NCBI GenBank assembly: GCA_902557735.1
Contig: CACEBC010000014.1
Span: forward strand, 1 to 49,979
DNA length: 49,979 nt
Direction of reading: 5' to 3'
From: Porticoccaceae bacterium
Lineage (GTDB): Bacteria > Pseudomonadota > Gammaproteobacteria > Pseudomonadales > Porticoccaceae
The notes under the pieces were generated by a model. That model was not told the origin of the DNA, did no database searches, and saw only the letters and a list, made by a program, of their open reading frames with translations. Of the stretch, positions 1-10,077 are shown piece after piece. The translations under genes were made by a program, and so were the position numbers. The stretch's first letter is position 1. Each line of letters begins with the position of its first letter.

Positions 1-1
1 T

Positions 2-262
2 ACAGACGATAGTTACTCAATCGACGGTTCCGTAACAATAAGAGAAATAAATAAAACTACCGGTTGGAATTTACCCACAACTGGTCCTAAAACACTGAAT
101 GGTCTCGTGCTTGAAGAACTTGAACGCATCCCTGATGGTAATGTTAGCTTTCAGCTGAGAGAATACAAGTTCGAAACTAAAGAGTTTAATAGCGTGATGA
201 TTAAGAAGGTGGTAGTAACCACTCTGAAAACTGGCAGAGATTCGGATTATCAAGAGGGTTGA
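2..262 (+). CDS. CorB/HlyC-family (CNNM-type) transporter, 3' end only
   Basis: An open frame runs from the window edge to TGA at 260-262 and encodes 86 residues. It reads DGSVTIREINKTTGWNLP, then KTLNGLVLEELERIP and a VMIKKVVV strand. This is the usual layout of the C-terminal CorC/HlyC (transporter-associated) domain that follows the DUF21 membrane domain and CBS pair in CorB/YfjD-type proteins. These are inner-membrane proteins linked to magnesium or cobalt handling. The membrane and CBS parts lie outside the window, so the exact subfamily cannot be fixed. The gene is convergent with the carbonic-anhydrase-like gene. Confidence 0.8.
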   Translation, partial: TDDSYSIDGSVTIREINKTTGWNLPTTGPKTLNGLVLEELERIPDGNVSFQLREYKFETKEFNSVMIKKVVVTTLKTGRDSDYQEG

Positions 263-341
263 TTGTCGAGCGGTTTTGAGTGTAGCTTTTAGATCGGAAA
301 CATGCCTTCAGCAAGGAATCGATTTGAGTGGTTTTGCAACA

Positions 342-866
342 TCACCTTAAAATCTCTTTGCATTTTGTCCTCATTATGATCGCCTTGTCGACATAATGAA
401 CGGCAGACCGGAGCAGGAATTCTTTTGTTTTCTGGTCTAATTGTCGAATGATTTTGCCTGGCGATCCCAAAACAAGGGACCCATCTGGTATTTGGGCTCC
501 AGAAGTTATTAACGAATTAGCGCCAATCAGGCAATCACAGCCAATTTCGGCACCATCAAGCACAACTGCATTTATTCCAATTAAAGTTCTGTCACCGATA
601 CGTCGTCCATGGAGCATGGCTTTATGTCCGACAGTAACATCTTGGCCAATTACCATGGGTTGCCCCGGGTCGGCATGTAATACAGATCCGTCTTGAATAT
701 TCGAGCGTTCTCCCACTTCTATAACATCACAGTCCCCCCTGATGACAACATTAAACCAAATACTGGCTCCGGCCTGAACAATTACCGAGCCCATAATATC
801 TGCGCTTGAAGCTACAAAGGCACTCTCATGTATTTTGGGCGACTGACCATCTATCTCATAAAGCAT
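342..866 (-). CDS. gamma-carbonic anhydrase family hexapeptide-repeat protein (YrdA-like)
   Basis: About 174 residues of left-handed beta-helix hexapeptide repeats (ADIMGSVIVQAGASIWFNVV, later MVIGQDVTVGHKAMLHG), the form of YrdA/CaiE-like gamma-class carbonic anhydrases. RGDCD, the NIQDGSVLH segment and VGHKAMLHG supply the Arg, Asp, Gln and His positions typical of the family. Residues beyond 150 form the usual C-terminal helix. I chose ATG at 866 because AGGAGT lies just upstream; a TTG at 887 would overlap the previous stop. The gene follows the CoA-type Nudix gene closely and is probably cotranscribed. Catalytic activity is not established for many members, so hydration of CO2 is a family inference. 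Confidence 0.9.
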   Translation of the reverse strand: MLYEIDGQSPKIHESAFVASSADIMGSVIVQAGASIWFNVVIRGDCDVIEVGERSNIQDGSVLHADPGQPMVIGQDVTVGHKAMLHGRRIGDRTLIGINAVVLDGAEIGCDCLIGANSLITSGAQIPDGSLVLGSPGKIIRQLDQKTKEFLLRSAVHYVDKAIIMRTKCKEILR

Positions 867-883
867 CCTAACTCCTTTTAAGT

Positions 884-1519
884 TCAATTTATGTTTTGAG
901 TTTTAAAGGGAAAACACAGATGAATTCCAGCGTCAAAACTGATATTGAGAAGGTCAACCAAAACCTTTAAAGTGAAACCCCAAATTCTTTGCCCATTATA
1001 GTCTATGTGCGGTAAAGACAGCAGTTCGCCATCAAAACTTTTTTCAAAGTAAAAATAATTTTCATTCTTCATCAAGTATTGTACAGGAACTCTAAATATT
1101 TGAGATATTTCAGACGGTTGCGCGGTTAACTTCTGCTCTCTGACCATATATGCAACAAATGGAAATACCATAATTTGATTCTGTAGTGGGGAAGAGGATG
1201 GAAGTGTAGCCAATAACTCCAAGGAGTTCTTTCGAATGCCAACTTCTTCCTCCGCCTCGCGAAGAGCCGTTTCCAATAAACTATCATCTCCGGGTTGCCA
1301 CATTCCTCCCGGGAATGCAACTTCTCCTCGATGACGACTGACGTGCTCAGATCGCACCGTGAGTAATAATTCTAAATCATCCTCAACACCGCAAAGTACA
1401 ACGAGAACAGCCGCATTGCGTGATTTCCCGTCATTAATGGGCTGGGGTCGGGCAAGATGTGATCTTGATTTCAAATTTTGCTTAAGTGTTTTTAGCATTT
1501 CTGCTTTATAATCTCCCAT
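884..1519 (-). CDS. Nudix hydrolase, CoA pyrophosphatase-like (NudL/YeaB type)
   Basis: A Nudix box starting GGMWQPGDDSLLETALREAE and running on to EEVGI is preceded by SRHRGEVAFPGG, the signature of the CoA-pyrophosphatase (NudL/YeaB) group, and followed by LPSSSPLQNQIMVFPFV. The likely reaction is hydrolysis of CoA or CoA esters to phosphopantetheine and 3',5'-ADP. The C-terminus (IDYNGQRIWGFTLKVLVDLL) matches the family. The start is uncertain: ATG at 1519 is used; the open frame reaches 1555 and overlaps the divergent Nudix gene, and ATG at 1498 is another option. The two Nudix genes are divergent with at most about 20 bp between starts, so they share a promoter region. Confidence 0.88.
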   Translation of the reverse strand: MGDYKAEMLKTLKQNLKSRSHLARPQPINDGKSRNAAVLVVLCGVEDDLELLLTVRSEHVSRHRGEVAFPGGMWQPGDDSLLETALREAEEEVGIRKNSLELLATLPSSSPLQNQIMVFPFVAYMVREQKLTAQPSEISQIFRVPVQYLMKNENYFYFEKSFDGELLSLPHIDYNGQRIWGFTLKVLVDLLNISFDAGIHLCFPFKTQNIN

Positions 1520-1539
1520 AATTTTTTTCAGGATACAAC

Positions 1540-2109
1540 ATGAACTTTTGCTCAAACTGCGGTAAAGCCGTTAGCAAAGAGGTTCCTCCAGGGGACAACC
1601 GACCTCGCTTTGTCTGCCGATTTTGCGCGATGATCCACTACCAGAACCCTCGTGTTATTGTTGGCGTACTCCCAACATACAAAGACAGCGTCCTATTATG
1701 CGAGAGAGATATCCAACCTCGAAAAGGTTTTTGGACCCTGCCTGCAGGGTTTCTAGAGAACGATGAATCTACTCTGGAGGGAGCCATTCGTGAGTGCCAA
1801 GAGGAATCTATGGCGACGGTTGTTGACGCTCAGCTTTACGCCATTTATGACATACCCCACATACGACAAGTGTATATATTTTATCGAGCAAGGATGGAAA
1901 ACCCATACTTCTCCAAAACTTTGGAATCATCCGATGTCCAACTCTTTGTTGAAGAAGACATTCCTTGGGAACAACTTGCATTTCCCGTGGTCACGGAGAC
2001 CCTGACCGCTTTTTTCAGCGACCGTAAACACGGGCACTATGACGTAAAATACATGCAGATCAAGAAGGGCTGGCAAAAAACTAGCGAAGCTCTGAACAGC
2101 ATTGCATAG
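1540..2109 (+). CDS. Nudix hydrolase with N-terminal zinc ribbon
   Basis: 189 residues. A CSNCG plus CRFC zinc ribbon occupies residues 1-30, followed by NPRVIVGVLPTYKDSVLLC and a Nudix box near residues 70-92 (GFLENDESTLEGAIRECQEE). The usual EExG glycine is a serine here (EESMA), a change tolerated in this NudC-like/ADP-ribose-pyrophosphatase group. The substrate is probably a nucleoside diphosphate derivative such as NADH or ADP-ribose, but sequence alone does not decide it. It is divergent from the CoA-type Nudix gene and convergent with grxD. Confidence 0.88.
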   Translation: MNFCSNCGKAVSKEVPPGDNRPRFVCRFCAMIHYQNPRVIVGVLPTYKDSVLLCERDIQPRKGFWTLPAGFLENDESTLEGAIRECQEESMATVVDAQLYAIYDIPHIRQVYIFYRARMENPYFSKTLESSDVQLFVEEDIPWEQLAFPVVTETLTAFFSDRKHGHYDVKYMQIKKGWQKTSEALNSIA

Positions 2110-2178
2110 ACTATAAGCCAGGTTTGATAATTTGTGGTTAAAAAGCTAGCTTGGTCACCTATAATCTACCTATTTTAG

Positions 2179-2520
2179 TTAGTCGTCCTCTTTGGCAACT
2201 TCGGTATCCTCGATGGCCCCATCTATAAGTTGTTTTAATTCACCACTCCTGTGCATTTCAGCAACGATGTCACTGCCACCAACCAACTCCCCAGCCACCC
2301 ATAACTGAGGAAACGTAGGCCAATCTCCATATTTGGGCAAATTAGCTCTGATTGATGGATTTGAAAGCACGTCCACATAAGCAAATCTCTGCCCACACTC
2401 AATCAAAGCTTGAACCGCTGTGGCTGAAAACCCGCACTGAGGCTGGCTCGGAGAACCTTTCATATAAAGAATGACAGAGTTACCCTCTACCTGCTCGCGG
2501 ATACTATCCATGACTTCCAT
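2179..2520 (-). CDS. grxD: monothiol glutaredoxin Grx4
   Basis: 113 residues from ATG at 2520. It has the monothiol CGFS active site (QPQCGFSATAVQAL), the WPTFPQLWVAGELVGGSDIV glutathione-binding segment and an acidic tail. This is the cytoplasmic Fe-S cluster carrier and BolA partner, and it aligns end to end with E. coli Grx4. The open frame extends to 2601, but the extra 27 residues have no family match. GGGGT lies just upstream of the chosen ATG. Confidence 0.95.
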   Translation of the reverse strand: MEVMDSIREQVEGNSVILYMKGSPSQPQCGFSATAVQALIECGQRFAYVDVLSNPSIRANLPKYGDWPTFPQLWVAGELVGGSDIVAEMHRSGELKQLIDGAIEDTEVAKEDD

Positions 2521-2734
2521 ATTTACCCCAAAATCTACCTGGATCAAAAGACGCGTAATGTTACCCTGTAAAATAAAACAAGTGCAATGATCAGGCGACA
2601 ATTAACTTGCGACGCTCTTGAATATTAACATACAGTCAAACCATTAGGACCCTCTGTGAAAAAGAAATTAATGCCCACGGATGCGAATTCATACTCAACT
2701 TTAGCACCTTGATCTAAAATTAAGCGGGCTTTAA

Positions 2735-2763
2735 TTGCCAGAATATCGAAAGCAAGATATTAT
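2735..2763 (+). promoter_or_regulatory. sigma70-type promoter for argD-argF
   Basis: TTGCCA at 2735-2740, a 17-bp spacer, then TATTAT at 2758-2763. This is the best promoter match upstream of argD. Transcription would start near 2770, immediately before the hairpin at 2778. It was identified by eye only. Confidence 0.5.
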
Positions 2764-2777
2764 TTAGTAATTTTCGA

Positions 2778-2798
2778 GGCAGCGTTGCTGCCTTTTTT
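2778..2798 (+). terminator. intrinsic terminator-like hairpin in the argD leader
   Basis: GGCAGC, loop GTT, GCTGCC, then six T. The stem is perfect and followed by a U-run, oriented with argD. No plus-strand gene lies between 2110 and this point, and the predicted promoter ends only about 15 nt before it. It may therefore be an attenuator or 5' leader hairpin of argD-argF rather than the end of an upstream gene. Confidence 0.65.
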
Positions 2799-2842
2799 CA
2801 TTGTTTTCGATTCACTGATGAGTTTTCAAGAGTCTTTAAAGC

Positions 2843-4021
2843 ATGATTGATAAAGCACTTATGAATACGTATGGAGATAGGTCCGCCACACTTGTAAAAG
2901 GCGAAGGCTGTTGGCTCTGGGATAGCGCTGGCAAGAGATATCTAGACGGTCTATCAGGAATAGCAGTCTGTGGATTGGGCCACAGCCATGACTCTATTTC
3001 AGCAGCAATAGCAGAACAGGCCTCCAAGTTGAGTCACTGCTCAAACTTCTTCGATATTCCCGGTCAGCGCGAGCTAGCTGAGGAGCTTTGCATGGTCTCG
3101 GGTATGGACAAGGTTTTCTTTGGTAATTCAGGCGCTGAGGCCAACGAAGCAGCAATTAAAATTGCTCGTTTGTACGGGCACAATCGCAACATAAAAACGC
3201 CCACAGTAATAGTGATGGATAATGCTTTTCATGGAAGAACCTTAGCCACGCTGAGTGCATCCGGTTCTAGAAAAGTACAAGCCGGTTTTGAGCCTTTAGT
3301 CTCCGGCTTCGTTCGCGCCCCCTTCAATGATACAGACGCTCTGAAAAAGATTGCGGAGAACAATCCCAACATATGTGCAGTGCTGGTCGAACCTATTCAA
3401 GGAGAGGGCGGAATCATCATGCCTGCAAAAGATTATTTATATAACTTGAGAAAAATATGCAATCAAAATGACTGGCTCCTGATGTTAGATGAGGTTCAAA
3501 CCGGTAATGCAAGAACAGGTAAGTATTTTTGTTACCAACATGCCAAAATCCTACCCGACGTAGTCACCACCTCAAAAGGTCTGGGTAATGGTATACCAAT
3601 CGGTGCCTGTTTAGCGGGCCAGCATGCCGCTGAAATTTTGCAGCCGGGTAATCATGGGTCAACTTTCGGCGGAAATCCGTTATGTTGCGCTGGAGCTCTT
3701 GCAGTCCTAAAGGTGATTCGGGAAGAGGACCTGATGTTACGCGCAGGAAGGGTAGGCAAACTTATCATTCAGAAATTAAAGCATGAATTGTCTGACGTAG
3801 AACATGTTCTCGATATCCGAGGTCTCGGATGCATGGTGGGTATTCAGTTAGATAGACCATGTAAATCACTTTTTTCACAAGCTTTGGAAAGTGGTCTAAT
3901 TATCAACATAACTGCAGATTGTGTCGTTAGACTGTTGCCACCCCTGATTATGACTGATGAACAAACCGATATTCTCATATCAATCCTTAGTCCTCTAATA
4001 AAAAAATTTGACCGAGACTAG
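2843..4021 (+). CDS. argD: acetylornithine aminotransferase
   Basis: 392 residues, a class-III PLP aminotransferase. Visible motifs are FFGNSGAEANEAAIKIAR, the AFHGRTLATLSA loop, VEPIQGEGG, LMLDEVQTGNARTGKYF and TTSKGLGNGIPIGA, which contains the Schiff-base lysine. It converts N-acetylglutamate semialdehyde to N2-acetylornithine in arginine synthesis. Such enzymes may also act on succinyldiaminopimelate, but argF 10 bp downstream points to arginine synthesis. The upstream leader has a promoter and a terminator-like hairpin. Confidence 0.94.
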   Translation: MIDKALMNTYGDRSATLVKGEGCWLWDSAGKRYLDGLSGIAVCGLGHSHDSISAAIAEQASKLSHCSNFFDIPGQRELAEELCMVSGMDKVFFGNSGAEANEAAIKIARLYGHNRNIKTPTVIVMDNAFHGRTLATLSASGSRKVQAGFEPLVSGFVRAPFNDTDALKKIAENNPNICAVLVEPIQGEGGIIMPAKDYLYNLRKICNQNDWLLMLDEVQTGNARTGKYFCYQHAKILPDVVTTSKGLGNGIPIGACLAGQHAAEILQPGNHGSTFGGNPLCCAGALAVLKVIREEDLMLRAGRVGKLIIQKLKHELSDVEHVLDIRGLGCMVGIQLDRPCKSLFSQALESGLIINITADCVVRLLPPLIMTDEQTDILISILSPLIKKFDRD

Positions 4022-4031
4022 TAACGGAACT

Positions 4032-4955
4032 ATGACTATAAGACACTTTTTAACTCTAAGGGACCTGAGCAAAAATGATGCTGCTTCAATCTTAAGCAAG
4101 GCCATAGAGTTAAAAAAAAGTCACCACAGTGGCCAATATTCGAAGGTGCTTGACGGCATAACGCTCGCTATGATTTTTGAAAAATCATCAACCCGAACAC
4201 GAGTTTCGTTCGAAGCCGGCATGGCCCAGCTGGGCGGCTCAGCAATTTTTCTTTCTTCGAATGACAGTCAGCTAGGAAGGGGTGAACCTCTGGAAGACTC
4301 AGCTAGAGTTATCTCTAGGATGGTTGATATCATACTAATGCGGACCTTTTCCCATGCCAATATCGAGCGGTTCGCCAAATTTTCGTCCGTGCCCGTAATT
4401 AATGCGCTCAGTGATGAATTCCACCCCTGCCAAATCTTGGCAGATATTCTTACGTTCATAGAACATCGTGGCCCCATTAAAGACAAGGTTATTTCATGGA
4501 TCGGCGACGGTAACAATATGTGTCAATCTTGGATAAATGCAGCAACTTTATTTGATTTCCGTCTTCACATTGCATGTCCGGAAGGATTTGAACCATCTGC
4601 TAAGTTGGTCCAAGAAGCTGGCTCAAGAGTCCGGCTATTTCGCGATCCTGTAGAGGCATCACGAGACGCAAGTCTCGTGACCACTGACGTATTTGCTTCA
4701 ATGGGTCAAGAGGAAGAGAGAGAGATGCGTCTCAAAAAGTTCAAAGGTTTCCGCGTAGACCACGAACTAATGTCTACAGCCTCGGAAAACGCAATTTTTA
4801 TGCATTGTCTGCCGGCTCATCGCAATGAAGAGGTTTCGGCTGAACTCATCGAAGACGAAAAGATATCGGTAGTTTGGGATCAAGCAGAAAACAGGTTACA
4901 TTCTCAAAAATCGCTGTTGCTCTTCCTTTTAGGGCACCAGACGGATCAAGCGTAA
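4032..4955 (+). CDS. argF: ornithine carbamoyltransferase
   Basis: About 307 residues. The carbamoyl-phosphate loop [23 protein letters not shown] and the [13 protein letters not shown] ornithine loop are all present, so this is OTCase and not ATCase. It joins ornithine and carbamoyl phosphate to make citrulline. ATG at 4032 (CGGA upstream) lies 10 bp after argD; an in-frame TTG at 4008 would overlap argD. The 3' end overlaps the convergent greA by 10 bp. The carbamoyl phosphate it uses is made by CarAB, encoded just beyond greA. Confidence 0.95.
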   Translation: MTIRHFLTLRDLSKNDAASILSKAIELKKSHHSGQYSKVLDGITLAMIFEKSSTRTRVSFEAGMAQLGGSAIFLSSNDSQLGRGEPLEDSARVISRMVDIILMRTFSHANIERFAKFSSVPVINALSDEFHPCQILADILTFIEHRGPIKDKVISWIGDGNNMCQSWINAATLFDFRLHIACPEGFEPSAKLVQEAGSRVRLFRDPVEASRDASLVTTDVFASMGQEEEREMRLKKFKGFRVDHELMSTASENAIFMHCLPAHRNEEVSAELIEDEKISVVWDQAENRLHSQKSLLLFLLGHQTDQA

Positions 4956-5425
4956 TCCACCTTATCGATCTCATACTCAACTTCGCCGCTTGGAGTCATA
5001 ACCTGTACGCAGTCTCCAACGTGTTTCCCAATTAGTGCCTTAGCAATTGGGGAGAGATAAGAAATCTTGCCAGAATTAACATCCGCCTCATCATCGCCTA
5101 CGATCCGATACGCAGAAATGTCATCTGTTTGCATATTTATAATAACCACCGTGCAACCGAAAATCACCCGAGTGCCAGGAGGCATGGTAGAAATGTCTAT
5201 TACTTGTGAATGCGAAAGTTTGCCCTCTATATCCTGAATACGGCCCTCGACAAAACTTTGTTGCTCACGCGCCGCATGATATTCAGCATTTTCTTTCAAG
5301 TCACCATGTTCTCTCGCAGCAGCTATTGCCTGAATAATTTCCGGACGCCTAATAGTTTTTAAAGACTCCAACTCCTTCCTTAGAGATTTCTCTCCCTCAA
5401 GCGTCATCGGGTTCTTTTGCATCAT
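4946..5425 (-). CDS. greA: transcript cleavage factor GreA
   Basis: 159 residues with the GreA/GreB coiled coil (residues about 10-75, with [20 protein letters not shown] carrying the acidic tip) and a C-terminal FKBP-like domain ([14 protein letters not shown]). It rescues backtracked RNA polymerase by stimulating transcript cleavage. The start ATG overlaps the carB TGA (ATGA), and a second ATG follows at once, so greA is translationally coupled to carB. The dapB-carA-carB-greA order is known from pseudomonads. Confidence 0.96.
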   Translation of the reverse strand: MMQKNPMTLEGEKSLRKELESLKTIRRPEIIQAIAAAREHGDLKENAEYHAAREQQSFVEGRIQDIEGKLSHSQVIDISTMPPGTRVIFGCTVVIINMQTDDISAYRIVGDDEADVNSGKISYLSPIAKALIGKHVGDCVQVMTPSGEVEYEIDKVDYA

Positions 5426-8400
5426 CCAATCTCCGTATGCAATTCTTGTAGACTCTGCACGGCCAAATCGCCGGAAAACTTGAGAGTTTCACAAACAGCC
5501 CTGCCTCCAGCCATGGTAGTCGTGTAATATACACCGTGCTGCTCAGCATTTGAACGTATGGTTGATGAATCTGCAATGGCTTGTCGCCCTTCCGTTGTGT
5601 TAATTATCAAATCTATTCGATCACTCTTAATCATATCGACAATATGGGGTCTACCCTCTTGAACCTTGTTTACCAAGGAGACCGGCACTTCGTCCTTGAT
5701 GATTTCAGCTGCTGTACCCCTTGTCGCAATAAGTTCAAAGCCCAAATCGTGCAAATCCCTAGCAACATCGGCCACCTGACTTTTATCCCTCTCTCGAACA
5801 CTAATAAAAGCTACCCCTTTGGTAGGGATTACTCCACCAGAACCAAGTTCAGCCTTACCATATGCTTCTGCAAAAGTTTTTCCCACGCCCATCACTTCTC
5901 CGGTCGATTTCATCTCCGGGCCAAGAATTGGGTCTATACCGGGAAATTTATTGAAGGGAAAAACCGCTTCCTTCACACCAAAATAATGCGGAATAATTTC
6001 CTCAGTGAACCCTTGAGAATCCAATGTCTTTCCCGCCATGCAACGGGCTGCTATTTTAGCCAACGAAACACCGATGCACTTCGAAACGAAGGGCACCGTC
6101 CGTGACGCTCTCGGATTCACTTCAATAACATAGATTTGATCATCTTGTATGGCCAATTGCACATTCATTAATCCTATAACACCAAGTTCCCTAGCCATCT
6201 TTTTGCAGATCATACGCATCCGATTTTGAATATCCATATCGAGGCTATATGGGGGCAGCGAACACGCAGAATCACCCGAATGTATGCCTGCCTGTTCGAT
6301 GTGTTGCATTATTGCGCCAATGACCACTTGATCGCCGTCGCTTACAGCATCGACATCGATTTCGATTGCATTTGGCAAAAAGAAATCGAGTAAAACTGGA
6401 GAGTCTTCCGATACTTTAACTGCAGTTAGCATGTAATGTTCAAGCTCTTGTTCCGTCGAAACAATTTCCATAGCGCGTCCGCCCAGCACATAAGATGGCC
6501 GGACAACCAGAGGATATCCAATCCGATCCGCCACACTTTTTGCTTCCTCCACACTTCTCGCGGTCGTATTAGCCGGTTGTAAGATATTAAGCTTTTTGAG
6601 CATATGCTGAAAACGTTCTCGATCCTCTGCACGATCAATTGCGTCGGGGGATGTCCCAATGATGTTTACGCCGTTGGCGCTCAGTGATCGCGCCAAATTG
6701 AGAGGAGTTTGACCCCCAAACTGCACGATGACTCCAAAGGGATTTTCAATCCGAACAATTTCTAAAACATCTTCAAGTGTAACTGGCTCGAAAAACAATC
6801 GATCTGAAATATCATAATCTGTAGACACTGTTTCCGGATTACAATTCACCATGATAGTCTCATAACCATCTTCGCGCATTGCAAGGGCCGCATGAACGCA
6901 ACAGTAGTCAAACTCGATGCCTTGACCTATTCGGTTGGGGCCTCCTCCAAGCACCAATATTTTTTTTCCCCTGGTTGGATGCGCTTCGCACTCTTCTTCA
7001 TATGTCGAATACATATATGCTGTTTCGGTGGAAAATTCTGCAGCGCAAGTGTCTACGCGTTTAAAGACAGGGTGCAGACGGTATTCGTGGCGCAGCCGCC
7101 GAAGGTCAGTCTCATCACAACCCAGAATAGTTGCCAAGCGTTTATCAGAAAATCCTTTTTGCTTAAGCCGAAAGAGCGTTTCCTTGTCCAAACTCTCCAG
7201 AGGAGTGATTTTTGATTCTTCATCTATAATATCTTCGATTTGAGCCAAGAACCAAGGATCAATTTTAGTCAGCTCGAAAATTTCTTTACGACCCATACCA
7301 CTGCGGAAAGCATCCCCAATATACCAAATGCGTTCCGGCGTTGCCTGAGCCAGTCTGTTGTAGAGAACATTGGCATCGCTTTTTTGGGAGGCGAATGATT
7401 CAAAACCAGCTGAGTTGACCTCCAGCCCTCTCAAAGCTTTCTGAAGAGATTCCTGAAAGGTGCGACCTATGGCCATTACCTCACCGACGGATTTCATTTG
7501 TGTCGTCAAGACGGGATTAGCCTTATCGAATTTTTCAAATGCAAAACGTGGTATTTTTGTCACAACGTAATCTATACTAGGCTCGAATGAGGCAGGTGTT
7601 GCACCACCCGTTATTTCATTTTTTAGCTCATCCAGCGTGTAACCGATCGCAAGTTTTGCGGCGACTTTGGCAATCGGAAATCCTGTGGCTTTAGACGCTA
7701 AGGCGGAGGAACGAGAGACTCTAGGGTTCATTTCTATGACCGCCAACTCACCATTGAGAGGATTTACTGCGAACTGGACATTTGATCCTCCCGTTTCAAC
7801 ACCAATTTCTCGTAGAACAAGAATAGCGGCGTTGCGCATTAATTGGTATTCCTTGTCTGTCAGTGTCTGAGCAGGAGCTACCGTGATCGAGTCACCGGTA
7901 TGAATTCCCATTGGGTCAAAATTCTCAATCGAACACACTATGATGCAATTGTCTCGGGCATCTCGAACCACCTCCATTTCAAATTCTTTCCAGCCTATCA
8001 ATGATTCATCAATCAGCAATTCATTGGTGGGTGAGAGGTCCAGGCCTCGACTACATATTTCTCCAAATTCTTCTCGATTATATGCGATTCCGCCTCCTGA
8101 GCCTCCCATAGTAAAAGAAGGCCGGATAATGCATGGAAATCCAAATCTGTCGGCTATTTGACAGGCTTCTTCGAGGCTATGAGCAATTCCCGACTCCGGC
8201 GTCTTTAGCCCAACCGAGCGCATGGCTTTGTCAAACCGCTCTCGATCCTCAGCTTTATCTATTGCATCTGCATCAGCCCCAATCATTTCTACACCGTACT
8301 GTTGAAGAATATTGTGTTTGGATAAATCTAACGCACAATTAAGTGCTGTCTGACCGCCCATGGTAGGCAGAAGCGCATCTGGTCTCTCCTTTTCAATGAT

Positions 8401-8628
8401 TTTGGCCACCGTTCTCCACTCAACTGGTTCAATATAGGTTGCATCAGCCATTGCGGGGTCGGTCATGATTGTGGCTGGATTAGAGTTAACCAAGATTACT
8501 CGCAGACCCTCTTCTCGGAGAGCTTTACAAGCTTGAGCTCCCGAATAATCAAATTCGCAGGCTTGTCCTATGACAATCGGGCCGGCACCAATTATTAAAA
8601 TGCTCTCTATGTCCGTTCTTTTAGGCAT
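5422..8628 (-). CDS. carB: carbamoyl-phosphate synthase large subunit
   Basis: 1068 residues, full length. It has two homologous ATP-grasp halves: the first includes [20 protein letters not shown] and [16 protein letters not shown], the second [20 protein letters not shown] and [16 protein letters not shown]-terminal MGS-like allosteric domain follows ([17 protein letters not shown]). It makes carbamoyl phosphate from bicarbonate, ATP and ammonia delivered by CarA. GGAG precedes the ATG. It follows carA by 67 bp and is coupled to greA. Confidence 0.98.
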   Translation of the reverse strand: MPKRTDIESILIIGAGPIVIGQACEFDYSGAQACKALREEGLRVILVNSNPATIMTDPAMADATYIEPVEWRTVAKIIEKERPDALLPTMGGQTALNCALDLSKHNILQQYGVEMIGADADAIDKAEDRERFDKAMRSVGLKTPESGIAHSLEEACQIADRFGFPCIIRPSFTMGGSGGGIAYNREEFGEICSRGLDLSPTNELLIDESLIGWKEFEMEVVRDARDNCIIVCSIENFDPMGIHTGDSITVAPAQTLTDKEYQLMRNAAILVLREIGVETGGSNVQFAVNPLNGELAVIEMNPRVSRSSALASKATGFPIAKVAAKLAIGYTLDELKNEITGGATPASFEPSIDYVVTKIPRFAFEKFDKANPVLTTQMKSVGEVMAIGRTFQESLQKALRGLEVNSAGFESFASQKSDANVLYNRLAQATPERIWYIGDAFRSGMGRKEIFELTKIDPWFLAQIEDIIDEESKITPLESLDKETLFRLKQKGFSDKRLATILGCDETDLRRLRHEYRLHPVFKRVDTCAAEFSTETAYMYSTYEEECEAHPTRGKKILVLGGGPNRIGQGIEFDYCCVHAALAMREDGYETIMVNCNPETVSTDYDISDRLFFEPVTLEDVLEIVRIENPFGVIVQFGGQTPLNLARSLSANGVNIIGTSPDAIDRAEDRERFQHMLKKLNILQPANTTARSVEEAKSVADRIGYPLVVRPSYVLGGRAMEIVSTEQELEHYMLTAVKVSEDSPVLLDFFLPNAIEIDVDAVSDGDQVVIGAIMQHIEQAGIHSGDSACSLPPYSLDMDIQNRMRMICKKMARELGVIGLMNVQLAIQDDQIYVIEVNPRASRTVPFVSKCIGVSLAKIAARCMAGKTLDSQGFTEEIIPHYFGVKEAVFPFNKFPGIDPILGPEMKSTGEVMGVGKTFAEAYGKAELGSGGVIPTKGVAFISVRERDKSQVADVARDLHDLGFELIATRGTAAEIIKDEVPVSLVNKVQEGRPHIVDMIKSDRIDLIINTTEGRQAIADSSTIRSNAEQHGVYYTTTMAGGRAVCETLKFSGDLAVQSLQELHTEIG

Positions 8629-8695
8629 GTCTTCTCCAAAAACATGTGAATCTTTCAGTTAAAAACTTCTAGGCCTTAAAAATTAAGGATTTACA

Positions 8696-9832
8696 TTACT
8701 TATAAGCAGCCATCAGGTTGATAAACCGATCAAATAGTGAGGATGCCTCGTGAGGACCTGGGCTAGCTTCCGGATGACCTTGAAAACTGAAGGCCGGTTT
8801 GTCAGTTCGCTCTAGTCCCTGCAATGAGCCGTCGAATAAGGAGCGATGCGTCGGGTTGAGGTTAGCAGGCAAGCTAGATTCGTCTACTGCAAAACCATGA
8901 TTTTGGCTGGTAATGAGCACACGATTTGAGGTGATATCTAGTACTGGATGATTCGCTCCATGATGACCAAACTTCATTTTTTTTGTCTTGGCACCGGATG
9001 CGAGCGCCAACAATTGATGACCAAGGCAGATACCGAATATAGGAATATCATTTTCGATTATAGTCTTTATAGCTTCGATGGCATAATCACATGGTGCTGG
9101 ATCTCCAGGCCCGTTGGACAGAAACACTCCGTTTGGTTTTAGTTCTAAAACCTTTGCCGCAGGCATCTGAGCAGGAACTAAAATAATTTCGCAAAACCGA
9201 TCGGCCAAAAGTCTCAGAATGTTGTGCTTTACGCCAAAGTCATAAGCAACTACTCTGAACTTTTTGGCGCCCGACATTAAGCTTCTGCCTTTGAGCCGCC
9301 AACTCGGTTCGTGCCATTCAGTAGGTTCCTCAATAGACACTGAACTCGCAAGATCCATACCCTGCAAACCAGGGAACTCTCGCGCTGATGATAAAGCTAA
9401 CTCGGTATCTATGCGGCCAGCCATGAGGCAACCGTTCTGAGAACCTTTTTCACGCAGGATACGAGTCAATTTGCGCGTATCAATATTAGCTATGCCGACA
9501 ACGTGATGGTCTTTAAGATAATCCGCCAGGCTCCCCTTACAACGGAAATTTGATTCAACGCTTGATAGATCGCGAATAACGAGACCGGCAGCCCATACGT
9601 TACTGGATTCTTCATCCTCGAAATTAATTCCTACATTACCGATGTGCGGATAGGTGAGGGTCACTATTTGGCGTGCGTAGGATGCGTCTGTCAATATTTC
9701 TTGATATCCGGTTATAGCTGTATTGAAAACTACCTCTCCGACAGACACCCCCAATGAACCTATCGCCACGCCCCTGAATATAGTGCCATCCTCTAAGGCA
9801 AGAATAGCATCTCTATAATTATTGGGACTCAA
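8696..9832 (-). CDS. carA: carbamoyl-phosphate synthase small subunit (glutaminase)
   Basis: 378 residues. The N-terminal CPSase small-chain domain ([29 protein letters not shown]) is followed by a class-I glutamine amidotransferase with the nucleophile in [12 protein letters not shown] and the His/Glu pair in [11 protein letters not shown]. It supplies ammonia from glutamine to CarB. Translation starts at TTG (9832) behind a strong AGGAGG; no ATG is available in frame nearby. The leader upstream contains a promoter, a small ORF and a terminator (see 9884-10030). Confidence 0.97.
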   Translation of the reverse strand: MSPNNYRDAILALEDGTIFRGVAIGSLGVSVGEVVFNTAITGYQEILTDASYARQIVTLTYPHIGNVGINFEDEESSNVWAAGLVIRDLSSVESNFRCKGSLADYLKDHHVVGIANIDTRKLTRILREKGSQNGCLMAGRIDTELALSSAREFPGLQGMDLASSVSIEEPTEWHEPSWRLKGRSLMSGAKKFRVVAYDFGVKHNILRLLADRFCEIILVPAQMPAAKVLELKPNGVFLSNGPGDPAPCDYAIEAIKTIIENDIPIFGICLGHQLLALASGAKTKKMKFGHHGANHPVLDITSNRVLITSQNHGFAVDESSLPANLNPTHRSLFDGSLQGLERTDKPAFSFQGHPEASPGPHEASSLFDRFINLMAAYK

Positions 9833-9883
9833 GAATCCTCCTAATGAATAATTTTTTTCGCATTGTTTTAATTTTTCAAATAT

Positions 9884-9934
9884 TCAACAAAACATAAAAA
9901 AACGAGATGAAACTCTTCGTTTCATCTCGTTCAT
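9884..9934 (-). CDS. putative 16-residue leader peptide of carAB
   Basis: ATG at 9934 opens a 16-codon frame, MNEMKRRVSSRFFMFC, ending in TGA at 9884. It has three Arg codons and its frame runs straight through the terminator stem and U-run of the carA leader. Ribosomes translating it could stop the hairpin from forming, the same logic as the E. coli pyrBI leader. GAGAG lies just upstream as a weak Shine-Dalgarno. Only the sequence arrangement is observed; translation is inferred. Confidence 0.5.
   Translation of the reverse strand: MNEMKRRVSSRFFMFC
9896..9931 (-). terminator. intrinsic terminator or attenuator before carA
   Basis: A perfect 13-bp stem (AACGAGATGAAAC at 9931-9919 with GTTTCATCTCGTT at 9913-9901), a 5-nt loop and a run of seven T on the minus strand. 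It lies between the carA promoter and carA. It could terminate dapB read-through, but its position inside the carA leader and inside a small ORF suggests attenuation. Confidence 0.85.
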
Positions 9935-10000
9935 CTGCTCTCGACACTCAGTAGTCTACCCCACGCTCCAACGTAAGCAAAAGGCCTACTTTGGAACTAC

Positions 10001-10030
10001 ATTCTAGTGAAAATGATCATTCATGTCCAA
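10001..10030 (-). promoter_or_regulatory. sigma70-type promoter for carAB, with an ArgR-like palindrome in the spacer
   Basis: TTGGAC at 10030-10025, an 18-bp spacer, then TAGAAT at 10006-10001. The spacer holds TGAATGATCATTTTCA, a partial match to the ArgR half-site pattern TGAAT...ATTCA. It lies downstream of dapB and about 65 bp before the leader ORF. Binding by ArgR is only suggested. Confidence 0.55.
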
Positions 10031-10077
10031 CCGCTTATAAGACTTATTTACAAAATATCTAAAAATTTTAAGCGCTG

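Noticed and set aside
2179-2601. Longer grxD start at 2601.
   Set aside because: The 27 extra residues do not match Grx4 proteins, and ATG at 2520 aligns with the family start.
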